Below, in pieces: positions 9,761-22,670 of a DNA stretch of 64,000 bases. Origin of the DNA: Anarhynchus alexandrinus. Taxonomy: Eukaryota > Chordata > Aves > Charadriiformes > Charadriidae. Location: the NCBI GenBank assembly GCA_008711295.1, contig VUYV01000004.1:3321129-3385128 (forward strand), in the 5' to 3' direction. The notes under the pieces were generated by a model that had not been told where the DNA came from, did no database searches, and was given only the letters and a program-made list of their open reading frames with translations. The stretch's first letter is position 1. The number at the start of each line of letters is the position of its first letter. The translations under genes were made by a program, and so were the position numbers.

Positions 9761-12700
9761 TTTAATGTGTTGTCTTCAAAACACTTAGTAGTCATAAAGC
9801 AGCAGGTGTACTGTGACTGCCATTCATAAGGCAAAACATAAGTTGTTCCACTGTTGCTTTATGTTTCTATCACTCATTTCTTCATCACATCTATCTGCAG
9901 TCTTTTCTCTCTGGGTAACACAGAGTCTTTGGGGAAGGGACTTCTTTCTATTGCATGTGTACGCTACATCTTGGCCAGCTGAGTCACAGTCAGCAGCTGA
10001 AGTCTTTTTGTGATGCTCCCACATAAATAATATGAAAATCAGAACAAGATAATGGGAAATGCCGCAAAGACCAAACTGAGTCACACTCTTCAATTTAATT
10101 TTAATTTCTGGATCTTACTTTCTTTTGACATTAACCAGCACTTAGATTTTTGTTTCAGCGACAGCAGGATGAAGCATTAAATCTTTGTTAATTTGTTTAA
10201 AACTAATTCTCATCTGTTCACTCGTACAAGATAGGAAAATGTAAAATAAAATCACTTGGTTTGCTTATAATGCTTCCGTTGTACGATACAGTTCAAAATC
10301 TTCACCAGGCGGAAATAAAAATCTATTTGACAGCTTGTAGTTCCACTGTCAATGGCAATACCCCTTGGAGTGCCTATCTCTTTAATGATCAAACACTAAC
10401 CTTATTGGTGAATAGTATTCCTATCAGGCTACTTTATGTTGCTGGGCTTGCTGTCAGTTCACAATAGCTGAAAAAGTAGATGATGTCAGTCAGAGTTTTC
10501 ACTCTCCTTTACTTGTTTCCAATGAAAACTCAGAAATAGCTTAGTTCCAAATGAGTTCTAAAAATGACAAAGAACCTTATCGCAACACAGCTAGGCTGCT
10601 ATCAGCCAAATCAGCAGCACTCTAATAGACAAAAAGTGTATCTAAGAGGGCTTTTTTATTTGAATTAATGAACTAATATATTAACCTGCTTCATCTGATG
10701 GTAGGATTTTAAAAGCTGCTTTGGCTGCAAGTTACTGTACTAACAGTACAATAAAGTGCAGTGATTTATAAGGACCAAATCTTGTAAGATGCAGAGGCCA
10801 GCTTGAATAAAAGCTCAATAAATAAACTAACCAGTAAGTATGCACATCAGGAAAAAAATCACTATAGGAAGAAGTATATCTATATATAGTGAGAAAATTC
10901 ATAGGGATAAACAAAATTCTTTCTTCCTTGTTGGGTCAAACTCAAGCCTCCATAGCAGTGACATGCTGTGTATTAGTACCAGTACTTGTCAAGTTACAAC
11001 TGGTGAAGAGATCTAAATGGCCAGAATGTGTGTAGATGTTAAGATGCGACAGTGTCCAGTCTGAAATCTGATAACATTCTTAATAGTGTAATTAAGAAAC
11101 TGACAGTGGTTTTTAGAAGCAGAGAACATGAAATAACAGAACAGAGAATGTTACTGTGACTGTTCTGAGATGCAACTAAAGACAAGTTGACATGATGCCT
11201 TATGAGCAAAGAGGGCAAAGCCCATTTAAAGTTACTATGGAGATAATGAAAACATTTCCCTGCAGGCACTACCAGCTTCCTTTTTTAATGTCTTTGTTTA
11301 TATCAAATAAAAATGAACAGAGGAATAGGACAGATCAAAGGTCTGTGTAACCTGCTATGCTATCTCCCATAGTGGCCAAAAGTAGATGCATAGGGAAGAA
11401 TGTGAGAATAAGTCCAGAATACATAATAATTCCCTTGAATGCTCTCTCAGCTTTCAAAACCAGAGCCAGAGGTGGTCTCTATGTATTTAGAACCTTTCAA
11501 CACCTTTTTCTTTTATAGGTCTCCTCTTGAACTCATGTTAACTTTGGACATAACGTCTTGGTTCACAGGAAAAGGATCTCCACAGAATAACTGCACCTTA
11601 CCTGAAGAACCATTACCCACAAACAACCCTCACTGCCCACTCTGCACCCAAGAACTGACCTTTACTATATGCTAGTGTTGTTTTGCTTTGAGAAGGAATA
11701 GGACTCAACTATTATCCCTGAAAAACCTACAGTGTTTTCAATACGAACCAGAAATAGAATCTTCGTTTTAGAAAAAAGTCCTTATCTTTATATAGAATGA
11801 ATAAAAAAACCTTCTAATCAGAACAACCCTGGCATGTGGTGTATTAAAAAAAAAATATTTTACAACTTCCCTGCTGAATTCCATCCCAAGACTTTTCCAT
11901 ATTTAATTAATAAGTTACTACAGATAATGATTTTTTTATTATCTACAGAGGGGGTTTTATTCATCATTTAGGCCTTCAATTTTAATGGAAAAATACTGAA
12001 AATACAGCAATTTTATTAAACAGGATTAAAAAATGCAACTTTTATGCTTAATTGACTGACAATTTTTAGTATAAGCGTCATTAAATACACTAATTGTATT
12101 TTTGTAACACAGTAGTGTGAGTAGGGGGCAGCTCTTCAGTGATTAGAAATTTTTTTTGAGAACCAGTTCATGTTCTGTGCCCAACATCTCTTAGGATCAA
12201 GGATCCTTGTCCTGCAAAAACTCTTGGGTACAACATTTGTTAGTGCCACATCCTGATCACGGTGAGTTAGATTTAAAAGGTACGTAGTCCAAGACCCAGT
12301 GAAATATGGGTATAGTAACTTATAGGCTGACTGCAGGTTAGCATGAACTACACAAAGAAACACAATACAGCCCAAGAATTTGGAAGGAATTAAAAATCCA
12401 AATATGCAAAGAATAGCAGCTCTGAATAGTTTGTGATCTTTCATAAACATATCTGTGTAAACACATATGGTGTCTACTTGTGTGTATACATTAGACCTTA
12501 AAACAGTTGCATGTTTGGCAGTACAAATACTACTAAACTTCATAGTGAAATAGGCTTGTTGCTACGACAAAAATCAACCATGTTTTTCACCAGCTGCTTG
12601 TTAATGATGGAGTGCTAGTGACCCCTAGTGCTGTATTTATTCCGTGAAGCTTGATCCATCTAACACTCATAATAGGAGGTGCAACATATTTTCTCCTCTA

Positions 12701-15362
12701 CAATTAAACAAGAATTGGCATCTACTGAAATAAATGACAGACAGAAGTGTGAAGTTGAGGAAACAGTAAAACAAAGGCATTAGAATAAAAAGTAGACCTT
12801 CCAGTTTGTAAAGTTTCTATTTATAGATATCAAATAATAGAGTCACTACAGTCTCTTAAAGCACGCTGACTGACCATATTGCTTAATATGGTTTCAAAAA
12901 GAATGGGATTACTTAAGTTAGCTAAGCAAATGCTGTTTTGAAGGACATGAAAATTATTTTGTTTCCCTTCCTGGATCTGTATTGGCTATTGAAAAGTTGT
13001 TGCCAAAATATTGGCAATATTTTTCTGCGATATTTTTGTCTGCCTCCTGAATTCTACATATTTTAGATCACACTGTATATTAAGGGTTGATCGATAAAGT
13101 GTAAGTCTAATAGATTTTCAATGAAGGATAAGCCATTGTTATGTATGACGGTTTCTGTTATCTGCTTACAGGTAATATCCAGCACTGAAGTGCTTATTAC
13201 AGTTTTTAGCATTATATCCATGTTGTAATGCTCTTAGAGTTTAATAATTTATTGGCTCTTTATAAACTATTTATGAATGGAAGATTAAAATAAGTGTAGC
13301 AAAATGAGGAGTTATATAGAACCAAATTCAAACCTACTGTATAAGAAAGTATACCTTTTAACACTGAATCTAATTTTGCTAATTTCATTCCTTTAGTACA
13401 ATATGAGGTAGGTATAACAAATACATCAAGAAGAAAAATCTTTGCAATATAGAAACTTGTAAGATTTAAAGGTAATTTCTATTTTCCAAAATGGAATGGT
13501 AATTTTCAAAAGACATTTAAAATTAAATAGTCCCTCTTTTTCCCTTCTTCTGTGGGTTTTTTTGTTTGCTTGTTTGGGGAAGGAGGTGTTTAAGATAATC
13601 TAGTACAGACCTACATACCTGTTCCTGCTCTAGCCTCACTTAGATTAGAAATATCAGACGTAACCAGGGCAGGCGGGTTTTGCAAAAAAATCTTAAAGAA
13701 GTTATGACACTTGCATTTAAGTTTAACATATTGTTGTGGTTAAACTTTAGCAAAAGTATACCCTCTCCAAAGTGTCAGTCATCACTGAAGCCCTAAAAGC
13801 CACTTCAATCAGTTGAAGTGACTGTAAACTGTTTACTGAATTACAGTTCTTGAGATGCATTCAGTTTCACTAATTCTCCAGGCCTCATAACTGTTTGGTT
13901 TTTTTTTCACAGAAAATGCTTGATCAGCAATGTGGAATAAACAGGAGGTTGAAGAATTCGTGACATGTATAACACACATATTTACTTTTCAAGACTTCCT
14001 TAAAGCAGGCAGATATTGCACACAGTTCAACTACGGTCTCATGCTGAAATTTTTGCCTTTTTTTCCAAACCCCTCATTCTTATCACAGATGGGAGAGCAT
14101 ATGGTAGGAAGCCCTTACAATATATTGGAAAGAGCTTCCACATTATAGTAGATTTCGTATTGAAACTGTAGAGTCAGTAAATGGGAGGAAGCAACCGAAG
14201 GTATCTAGAATATTTTAATCTTCTCACTATAAACATTGGCTGTCCTTGCAGTTGGAGCTGCTGGAGAAAGAAATTGGGGAGGGGAAAATTACACTAGCTC
14301 TATGAAAGTGTAGCAAAAAAAAAACCAACTTTGAAAATAAGATTTTGTTAAAAAGATATACAATTACACACAAAATTGGAAAGCTGAGGGATTAGAACCT
14401 ACAATGGATTTACAGTAGCAAAATTGGAAGAAAAAGTAAAGGGAGAGAATAAGATGCTTTAGCAGATTAACAAAAAGCCTGATTTTTTTAACAGCTTGAT
14501 CCTAAACCAGGTTTATCAGGAACTACCTTATGATGCTTAAAATTCCGCCTGAAGGGAGTTGCTGGCATTCAGTCTGACAAACCTGCAGTTATAATTAGCA
14601 GTCCCCAACCCCCCGGCACAAGTTTGCTGGCTGTTACATTTAATTTTTGTGGAAANAAAAAGCTGCACAGCAACTCCAAGAGTCTACAAAAAGCCATATG
14701 GGGGAAGTGAAAGTTTGCTTTTCTCTTTCAGTTTCTACTGGGAAAATGGAACGTAAATTCTTAATTACATTGAACTGAGTTAATACTGCACTCTAGTGTA
14801 TCATAGGAGAAACGGTCCTGCCATGGAGGCTGGCTAGTAGAGAACAGGCAAAGGAAGTAGTCAAACTGTCATTTTCTTGAGACACCACACAACATAGCTT
14901 AACGTCAAGCTAACTTAAAAAAGCATAAACCAGAACAATCAGTGAGTTAGCTTGACCCTCTATCCTCCAAAATAGCTTGGTTTTATTATTCCCCAGGACA
15001 AAATCACATGGGGAAAAAAGTCTTTCCCAAAGAAAAGCTTCCATACATGAATAAAAAAGTTTCCAAATAATCAATTAAACAGTCAACAGGTATCTTATTG
15101 GAAACAGCTTGTTGTTCTGTCATTAGAGGCCTTCCCACAGCTGCTATCCAGCTAAAATGCATTAGAAAGAAAGTATAGGAAAAACACTGACTATTCTTTC
15201 ATTGGGCTGAACAATGTTAATTCTACCATATACTTGAATCTGCAAATTCCCTTCCTCCACATAGCTTGTGTTTTCATGATCTGGGCTGTCACATGGGCTA
15301 TTGTTCATGCACTTAAACACACAGAGGCTTGAAAACTAAAGCATTTTCTGTAGTGTTACATA

Positions 15363-15384
15363 CAAACAAACAAACAAAAAAAAG
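15363..15384. repeat. Short (AAAC)n/poly-A tract
   Basis: About three AAAC units run into a poly-A stretch. No adjacent mobile element was recognised. Confidence 0.7.
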
Positions 15385-16249
15385 ATTTTGCTTAGAGATT
15401 CATAACACACAGATGTCTATAACTACTTTAGTCAAAAAACCTTAAGTTTTTTAGTTTGGAATATAAAGCTGCAGCTATCCAGAATGCTAGTCTGTCCATT
15501 ACCTATCCTGTTTCAACCTGTACGAGGCCAGTAAGGGATGCCTAGGCTCAAGGTCAACACAGTGACAAAGTGCAGACTGAAACTTTCGTGAAGCGCCATC
15601 ATTCTGAATACTATTTTAAGTTCACTATATTTTTTAGGACTACTAAACTGAATGCTGTCACCTTTCAAGTCACCTTTGTTCCAGCAAGGTCAGCCATTAC
15701 TGATAGAAGGTGCCTAAGATTTAATTGATTTGTGCTTTTTGATATGCATAGGCCCTGGTCCTGGACATAACAGCCTTGCCTTTGCTGCTGCACAACAGCT
15801 CTTCTCCAGACTACCCTCCACTGCAAAGGTTCCTCGGGCCTCACCTGTAGGCTGCTGGTCTCTTAGGCTCAGAAGCATCTAGTTTCAATAGAATCTAGAT
15901 TACTTTCTCTGAAACCTTGATTCACTCTAACGTGTGAGAGTATTAACTCCATGCAAATGACCAATAATGCTGTAATATCAGCACCAAAATAAAATCCTCT
16001 GAAAACATAACAGACTGAGTTCTCAGCTACCAGCTTAGAGTCTACTGAGGGCAAGCACACAGCTCAGAGAGCACCTTAGTGGCTAAGGTCATTAACAACT
16101 ATTTTTTCCTGAGGTTAATGAACAGAAGCAAACATCTTCCGTAGAGTTAATGCTCCCAGGAAATGCCCTGAGTCATGATCATTACCATGATTTACATTCA
16201 GTATAAATGCTTTCCATTCAATTTATAGCATTTTCTACCTCAGCATCTC

Positions 16250-16395
16250 AGAATGGCTTACAAATATAACAGCATTCTTATTCCTACATCTTAAGAAGAT
16301 GGAAATTTTAAACAGAATGGGAAATGAAGTAACACAGCTAGATCACAAAGTATCGTGGTACAGTTAGGAGCAAAACCTGGATTTTCTTAATTATA
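16250..16395. repeat. Possible MIR/CORE-SINE relic
   Basis: The order GGGAAATGAAGTAACACAG, CTAGATCACAAAG, AGGAGCAAAACCTGGATT parallels the MIR core (GTAACTTGCCCAAGGTCACACAGCTAG...GGATT...CCCAGG). The match is gapped and divergent, as expected for a relic from before the bird radiation. Confidence 0.4.
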
Positions 16396-18028
16396 TCTAA
16401 TCTTGAGAGGTTTTTTTAGTCTATTATTCACATTCTCAGTTCTCCAATTAGCTTTATATGTGCACTGACATTATGCAGAAGACAAGTTCAATTTCACAAT
16501 GGATTTTACATTTGATTTGCTCTGTAAAAATCTTTTCTTTCTATATCAACTTTTACAACAAATACAAAAATGAAATATAAAAATGAAGCCATTACAAACT
16601 CAAAGACAAAAACATTTCATCCCCATAGGTTTAACTATTTTCCCTGGTATTCTTCCAAAACAAGATTCCAGCTCAACTGACCAAATCTCATGAGAGATTT
16701 TTATATCAGCATAACTAAATGTGATTGCATCTGTTTCCCTGACCAGTGTGAATGGCAGTATGATGCTTGTAAGCAGATAAGGTGCAAAGAGACGAATATG
16801 GGGAAAAAGATACTTTAAGAGTAAATATACCCTGACAGACACCAGCTCTTCACACTTGAAAGACAGGTATTAGAGTCATTGAAGATTTATTTTGTTTTAA
16901 ACATCAGCTCAATGCTTACCAGTAGTCCAAAAACTGTATTCGTGTTTTCACAGGGCCAAAGACTGTATTTCTATTATTAGCTCCATTTTCTGAATGTAGA
17001 TTTCCTATGAAAGTCTCATAATTGGTCTTATTATTACAGATATTTTAGAGAAAGAGTAGTCTTTATGACAAATAAATTGAAAGTACATAACATTGCACTG
17101 ACCATAAAGAATGGGACAAAGAGTGACTGTACTCACGTTGGCAGGACTCAATTTATCTAGAGCCTTCAGCAGTTTAAAAGAGATTAGGACAAGATGTGAT
17201 TTACTTCTAGCATTTTCAGAAACGTGCCAAAAAGATTTAAATGATGTAGCCAATGATCTGATAGCTCTTGCAAACGCTCCATGAAGATCCATAGGAGATA
17301 AAGTATAGAAAGCTATTTCTTTTCTGTTAGGAAGCTCAACTAGAACACTCAGCTCCTTCAGGTCACAGGATAAACAGCATTGAGTCTATAGCACATTCAT
17401 GATCTTCCTTTAGGATGCAGTCTTTGAGCATCAGTGAAATATAGTCAATATTGTCTCACTTTGATCACTCAGGCACATTAGAAACAGCAGGGCAATTGAG
17501 AGACACAACTGTCAGAAGTACCAGGATGCAATTACTCCTCTGTAGTTCTAACTGTGTGATACCTTTGAAGGCCCTGTGTTTTTTTAAAAAGCCAGTAGAG
17601 GTAAGGTGCTAATACATCACATGAATTGCCATACCATCACTGATATCTTGCCATAAGTACACTACAAGTATAGCAGTACAAGCACAACAACCTACTGCAT
17701 CTTTATCAAAGTCTCACTTGTATATAAGCATTTTTACTTCCTCACCTGTCTAAAGCTTATTTTCTGGCAAAAAAAAAGAGACCAAGAGTTTTCTAAAACA
17801 GAGATATAACTCTTCTCTAGTACAGGAAGAAGTTAATTAGCCCTCTTATAAGTAATTAAACCTCTAACAGGATACCTGATTATATGTGTGTAAGGAATCA
17901 TTTCCAACTGCCTGCTCTCCCTGAGATTTTAAAGGCTGCCAACTCTCGCCTAGCAACAGCTCTGAACCACTGACCTTCCCAAAGTCATGACTGGATAGGG
18001 CTGAGCTAGTCAATGCACTAATTAGTTA

Positions 18029-18108
18029 CAGCTGCTCATAGTTCATCAGCTGTAGGTAATCAGGTGCAGATGAGCCTAGTTAATCTGTGAAGTAAACAGG
18101 TACAGCTG
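18029..18108. promoter_or_regulatory. E-box cluster, possible enhancer
   Basis: Five CANNTG sites lie in 80 bases: CAGCTG at 18029, 18047 and 18103, CAGGTG at 18061 and CAGATG at 18067. An ATTA homeobox-type core (AATTAG) sits just upstream. Three CAGCTG plus CAGGTG in such a short span is well above background and fits a bHLH-responsive element in a gene desert. No function is shown. Confidence 0.35.
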
Positions 18109-21100
18109 GGTTAGACAATGAATAGGATTTTGCCAAGTAGGCACAGTATGGTCACTTGGGGCTGGAAGGATTGGGGATTAGAGTCACTGCTCATGTTTTG
18201 ATTGTTTTGGAAACACAAAAGTAAAACTAAAATCCCAGGGAACAGATTTTCTGCACTTAGTTTGAGATTACAGCTAAATTCTCTGTTTTCTGGACTGTGG
18301 CTAGTCAGCAACACTGGAACACAATAAAATAAGATGTGACCTTCAAGAGATGAATAAAAGAATAATAATTTTCATGATACACTCCTAGTAAGAACGCTGA
18401 AAAAGTACTCAAAGCCATCATAAAAACTCCACTAACATGAGACTGACCAACATTAGTGTAGTTATATGCAAAAAAGCTTTTTAGGCACTAATTACAATCA
18501 ACTATTGCAACAAAGTCTTAGAAAAAACAGGCTTTATTCTGATGTTCACAGAACTATTTGGGTTTTCTACTTTGACCTAGTCTTATTGATTTTTGCAAGA
18601 AATCCATCTTATAAAAGACTGAGTAAGATGGTTATATGAGCTTTATCCTTTTCAAATGAAGGATAAGAAGTAAAAGGGAGGAGCCTGACTCAGCTTCTAC
18701 TTCTATCTTTCTTGCTTTCTATTGGGAAAATCATCCTTCTCACCTCTCCCAGGAGAGAGGGAAGAAAAGTGATATACAGCAAATCACTGCTTGGAGAAAT
18801 CATTTTTCATTTATATGCCACAGAGTCTACAGCCAAGCTGAGTATACTGATGCCACCATATTTGCCTGTATTTTAAAAGGTCACATGGAAGAGCAAGATG
18901 TCAAACCTTACATTCAAAAACCTACAGGGAAAATGATACAGGAAGTTAGTATATAAGAATAGTAAGAAAAGCTTAAAAAAAAGAACCCTGAAAGTGTCTC
19001 CCCTCCTACATCATCTCAATCCTAAATGACCTGGATGTGGATAAAGTTTTAGAGGGGCATAGCAAAGACAGTGATCCTTCCTCTTCTGCAGGTGGGGTCT
19101 CTATTGGTGTTAAATATTTAAAAAGGTGGTGGTGGGCAGGGGGGAACAGAAGAGTAAACCCTTACTAGGATTATTTTATAGCTACTAAGCAGGCTATATA
19201 AAAAGCTTAAGGAGTATAAATAAAATTCTGTTTTCTGAAGGGTTTTATCTTCCAAAATCATTACTTCATTAGTTTTGCAAAGAAATTAGTTTGCCTTGTT
19301 TTTTAAAAGAGAATTCTTTCATTACTTGTGTTTAAGCATTTCACCTGATTCTCATCTAACTCGTATCAGTTTATATCATTAAAACATGATTAACTTCAAA
19401 GTCTGGATTGTGATTTGCACAAGGAGAAAAATGTAATCTCTTACAACTTTGGATGCGCATCGATGAGCATCAAAAGACTTTATTTGGTAGGAGAACTGCC
19501 AGAAAAAAAGAGAGTTGCTGTTAATTGAACAATTGATCATAAGGTAGTAAGAATAGTTATGTATGAATTTTGTCACTTTGCTTGCTTTCATGGATCTCCC
19601 AAAATAAGTAAGGTGTATCCCAGGATTAGATCAAATGCAAACTTTATCTCAAAATCACATAAATCTACATTTAACACTGAATTATATAAATGGCAACATG
19701 CAGCAAACATCTAGACGTAACCTGAACAAGTCCGGAATAATTTTCAATGACAATTAAAAATTACATTTTTCTATCAGGAGTATGACATTGCAGTGACTCT
19801 TAAATCTAGTGGTTAAAGGCACTCAGCTGGAGGGAATAAGAAGACTTTTTCTCAGGTTAATTTTATATTCAACACTGAACAGTAATTAGATAAGCCGTAC
19901 CCGAACTCTCCATCTCGGTTAGCTGCCCCAACCACTACAGAACTGTTAAGTTCTTTTTTGTTTCCTGTCCTTCCAGACTCATGTGGTTTTCATTCTTTGT
20001 TGTGCTATGACTTAGCTTCAAAAGACAGGACACCCTATAGCTGGAGATGTGGGCGTCAGTCCCCTCAAACCTAGACAAAATTAGGCTCTTTATGGGGTCT
20101 GATCCACAAAACCTGTCTGGGAAAACCCAGGAAATGTTTTTCCTATCCCACAGGCTTATGTTTCAACCACAAGATTAACTGCTGACTTCAAATTTCTGAC
20201 ACACTCAATTTCTATCATGCAGCTGATCTTCTTGCTTATCGATGACAGTTTAACTTTCTTTTTGAAGAGAAGTATAAGCTTTGGATACGCTCTTAGCATT
20301 TCTTTAATCCTTAAGTAGTTATTCTGCAGCATTGCAACCTTCTAACTCTTGTTCTAAGGTTAAGAATTGGAACTGTCTACTTCTATAATAAACATCAGCT
20401 CATACAGGTGGTTACATGCAGGTCAGAAAGACTTTTTATGTGCATAGCTGAGCAGCAGCGGGAGTGAGGATATTCGTAATCTGGCACGAATTGATTTTCT
20501 AATCTGTGATTTAGAAAGCAAATGAAATCTTAAATTATGTCCAGCATCATTTCAAGTTGTTTTATACTCAGAAGCTTAAACTGACATTAGTCAGGCTAGT
20601 GCCACCATTACACAGTAAGTAATAATCTCAGCAATGCATGTTTAGGTGATTTAATCAAACAGTATCAATTAGGACATGTAATTGATGCAATTAATATTAT
20701 TTTATCTGAAGTGATGCTATATAGGAATGAAAATTATTTTTCTTTGCTTTCTGTGCTGCTGAGAATCTTGTAGTCATGTAGTCCAAGGCAAGTGCAATTT
20801 TGCTTATTGGACTATTTATATAAAGTAATAGCTATTCTGTCACTAGCTCATTTTTTTAAGTTTACAGAGTTTCCCAATACCCATTTCATGTGCAGGAATA
20901 AAGCTCTCTTCCTGGAACATTATTGCCAGCTTTTAATAGCCACATTTAATCTTTGTTTAACAAGTAGTATTCCAGAAAAATTTACAAGTACTTGTCAGAA
21001 AACATTGCGGGATCTTGTTACATTATTAGAGTTTTATATTGATTAAACACATGGTCAGTAAAAGGTGTAATAAAACAGCTGTCATTATAAAATGGAGCTT

Positions 21101-21839
21101 ACAACATAAGCTACATCCTTCTGCAATTCTTATTTGATTTAAGAGCAGCTGATTTCACTTTCATGTATTTGTTCTACTCTCTCTACGTGAGCTTCGTACA
21201 ACATTTTAACCAAAGAATGTGGCATAATGTTGTAACAACTCTTATGCTGCAGGACACTAAGAGGCATTGTGCTTAGCGAAAATTACAACATTTGAAACAA
21301 GTACTGGTCCTATTCATGAAGTCTGTTATAAACATCACTGGATTAAATATTAAACCACAACATAGTAGTTTAGATTATGCTAAACTTTGTAAATAGTCTG
21401 ATCAGAAAAATGGGCTATTTATGTCAATGTCACAATATGTTTTCTTTCTAAAGTCATTGTAGTAACTGATAGAAATTAAAGCTGTGCACTCCTCAAAGCG
21501 GGTTATTAGCCTATCAAAAGAATGAAGTAAACCAAACAGCATAAATAGTTAACACACATCCATTCCATCGAGTTAAAAAGATGGAAATAAAGAAACTATT
21601 TGTCATTTAAGAAGGGCACAAATGATGTATGCTATGCACATTAAGCAACTAAGCTATTCAATTAAATGTGCCACTAATAAATAATTTAAATTATTTTGCC
21701 TATGTTAGATAAACAGCACTTGCATTATAGGAATTAAGAACTTTCGTATTAGCAAAAGAAAAAATAATTTTAATCCTGGACTATACAAGAAAGTGATGTG
21801 TTTTAGTGGCAAAGGCAATGGTATGAGATATGCCTCTCT

Positions 21840-22200
21840 ACCGATATGATCTTTAGCGTGGGCGTTGCCAGAGGCCATGTCCAGATAAAATCAAATGGAG
21901 ATCAGATGGCCAGCCAGGCCGCCATCCACCAAGCAAAGTGTGGTGGGACAAGAAACTATATTGTCTTTCATGGCAGCGCTAGGGAGCAGACTTTGTTAGC
22001 TGCAAGTCTGCAGTGACATGGTTTAACTTCTGGAGCAAAGCTGGCCTCCCCGCACAGCGCAGCATGGCAGGATGCAGGCCCACCAGCTCCCATCGCCACC
22101 GCTGCAGAGATCTGCCTGCTGCCCTCCAGAGACCGGAGTATGGAGGGGTTTCTGAAGCTGACAGCCCTAGTGCTTTCTTACTCGGGCCACACATAGCATA
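21840..22200. other. GC-rich islet in the gene desert
   Basis: About 360 bases are visibly richer in G and C than the AT-rich flanks, with some CG dinucleotides (for example AGCGCTAG, CCCGCACAGCGC, CATCGCCACCGC). Both strands are open for more than 60 codons (22013-22201 plus, 22194-21979 minus), but neither product is recognised. It could be an old repeat, a conserved noncoding element or an exon of a noncoding RNA. Confidence 0.4.
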
Positions 22201-22626
22201 ACTTCATATCTGGGCAAAGATGTAATATGTTCTGAGCCTAATTAAACTTAATCAGGTCTAACTGGCACCTCAACAATTCTAATAAATTCCACAGTTTCTA
22301 TTTTTAATGATTTTTCTAAAACTCTGTCTTAGAGCTCAATTTTCTTGGTGTAAAGAGCCATATGGTGAAATACATACAGACTGCTGAAGCTGGGCAAAAA
22401 TTTAGAGAATTTTCAAAGCTGAGTTCAACCCTATAATGAAAAAGAGGCTATAGCTTATTTATTTCATTTTAGCAGTGCAGCTACATTTTCCAAAATCGTT
22501 GTTTCTTTCCCTTAACACTGTCAATACCCCTGTAAAATCAGTTGTGGAAGTAAAACTGGACTGTTTTTCAATGTAGTTTTTCTTTTGTGTTTAGAAAATA
22601 CCCAAGCTTCTATAATTGCCAGTAGA

Positions 22627-22670
22627 CAAAAAAACCCACAAAAACACAAACACCCACACCCCCCCAAACA
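22627..22670. repeat. A/C-only low-complexity tract
   Basis: About 44 bases consist only of A and C, ending in a run of seven or more C. The other strand is all G/T. Confidence 0.8.

Larger units (their letters stand above)
6900..16240. other. Gene-poor, AT-rich stretch
   Basis: No exon with good splice sites and a recognisable product was found. It contains the (AAAC)n run at 7806, a TA/TG microsatellite at 9293, a possible CR1 relic at 9688-9760, an AAAC run at 15363-15384 and one ambiguous base at 14656. The 135-codon minus frame at 12543-12136 has no similarity I recognise. In DNA this AT-rich, about one frame of such length is expected by chance in 64 kb. Confidence 0.6.

Noticed and set aside
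12136..12543. 135-codon minus frame
   Set aside because: No splice context, no recognised product, length compatible with chance in AT-rich DNA.
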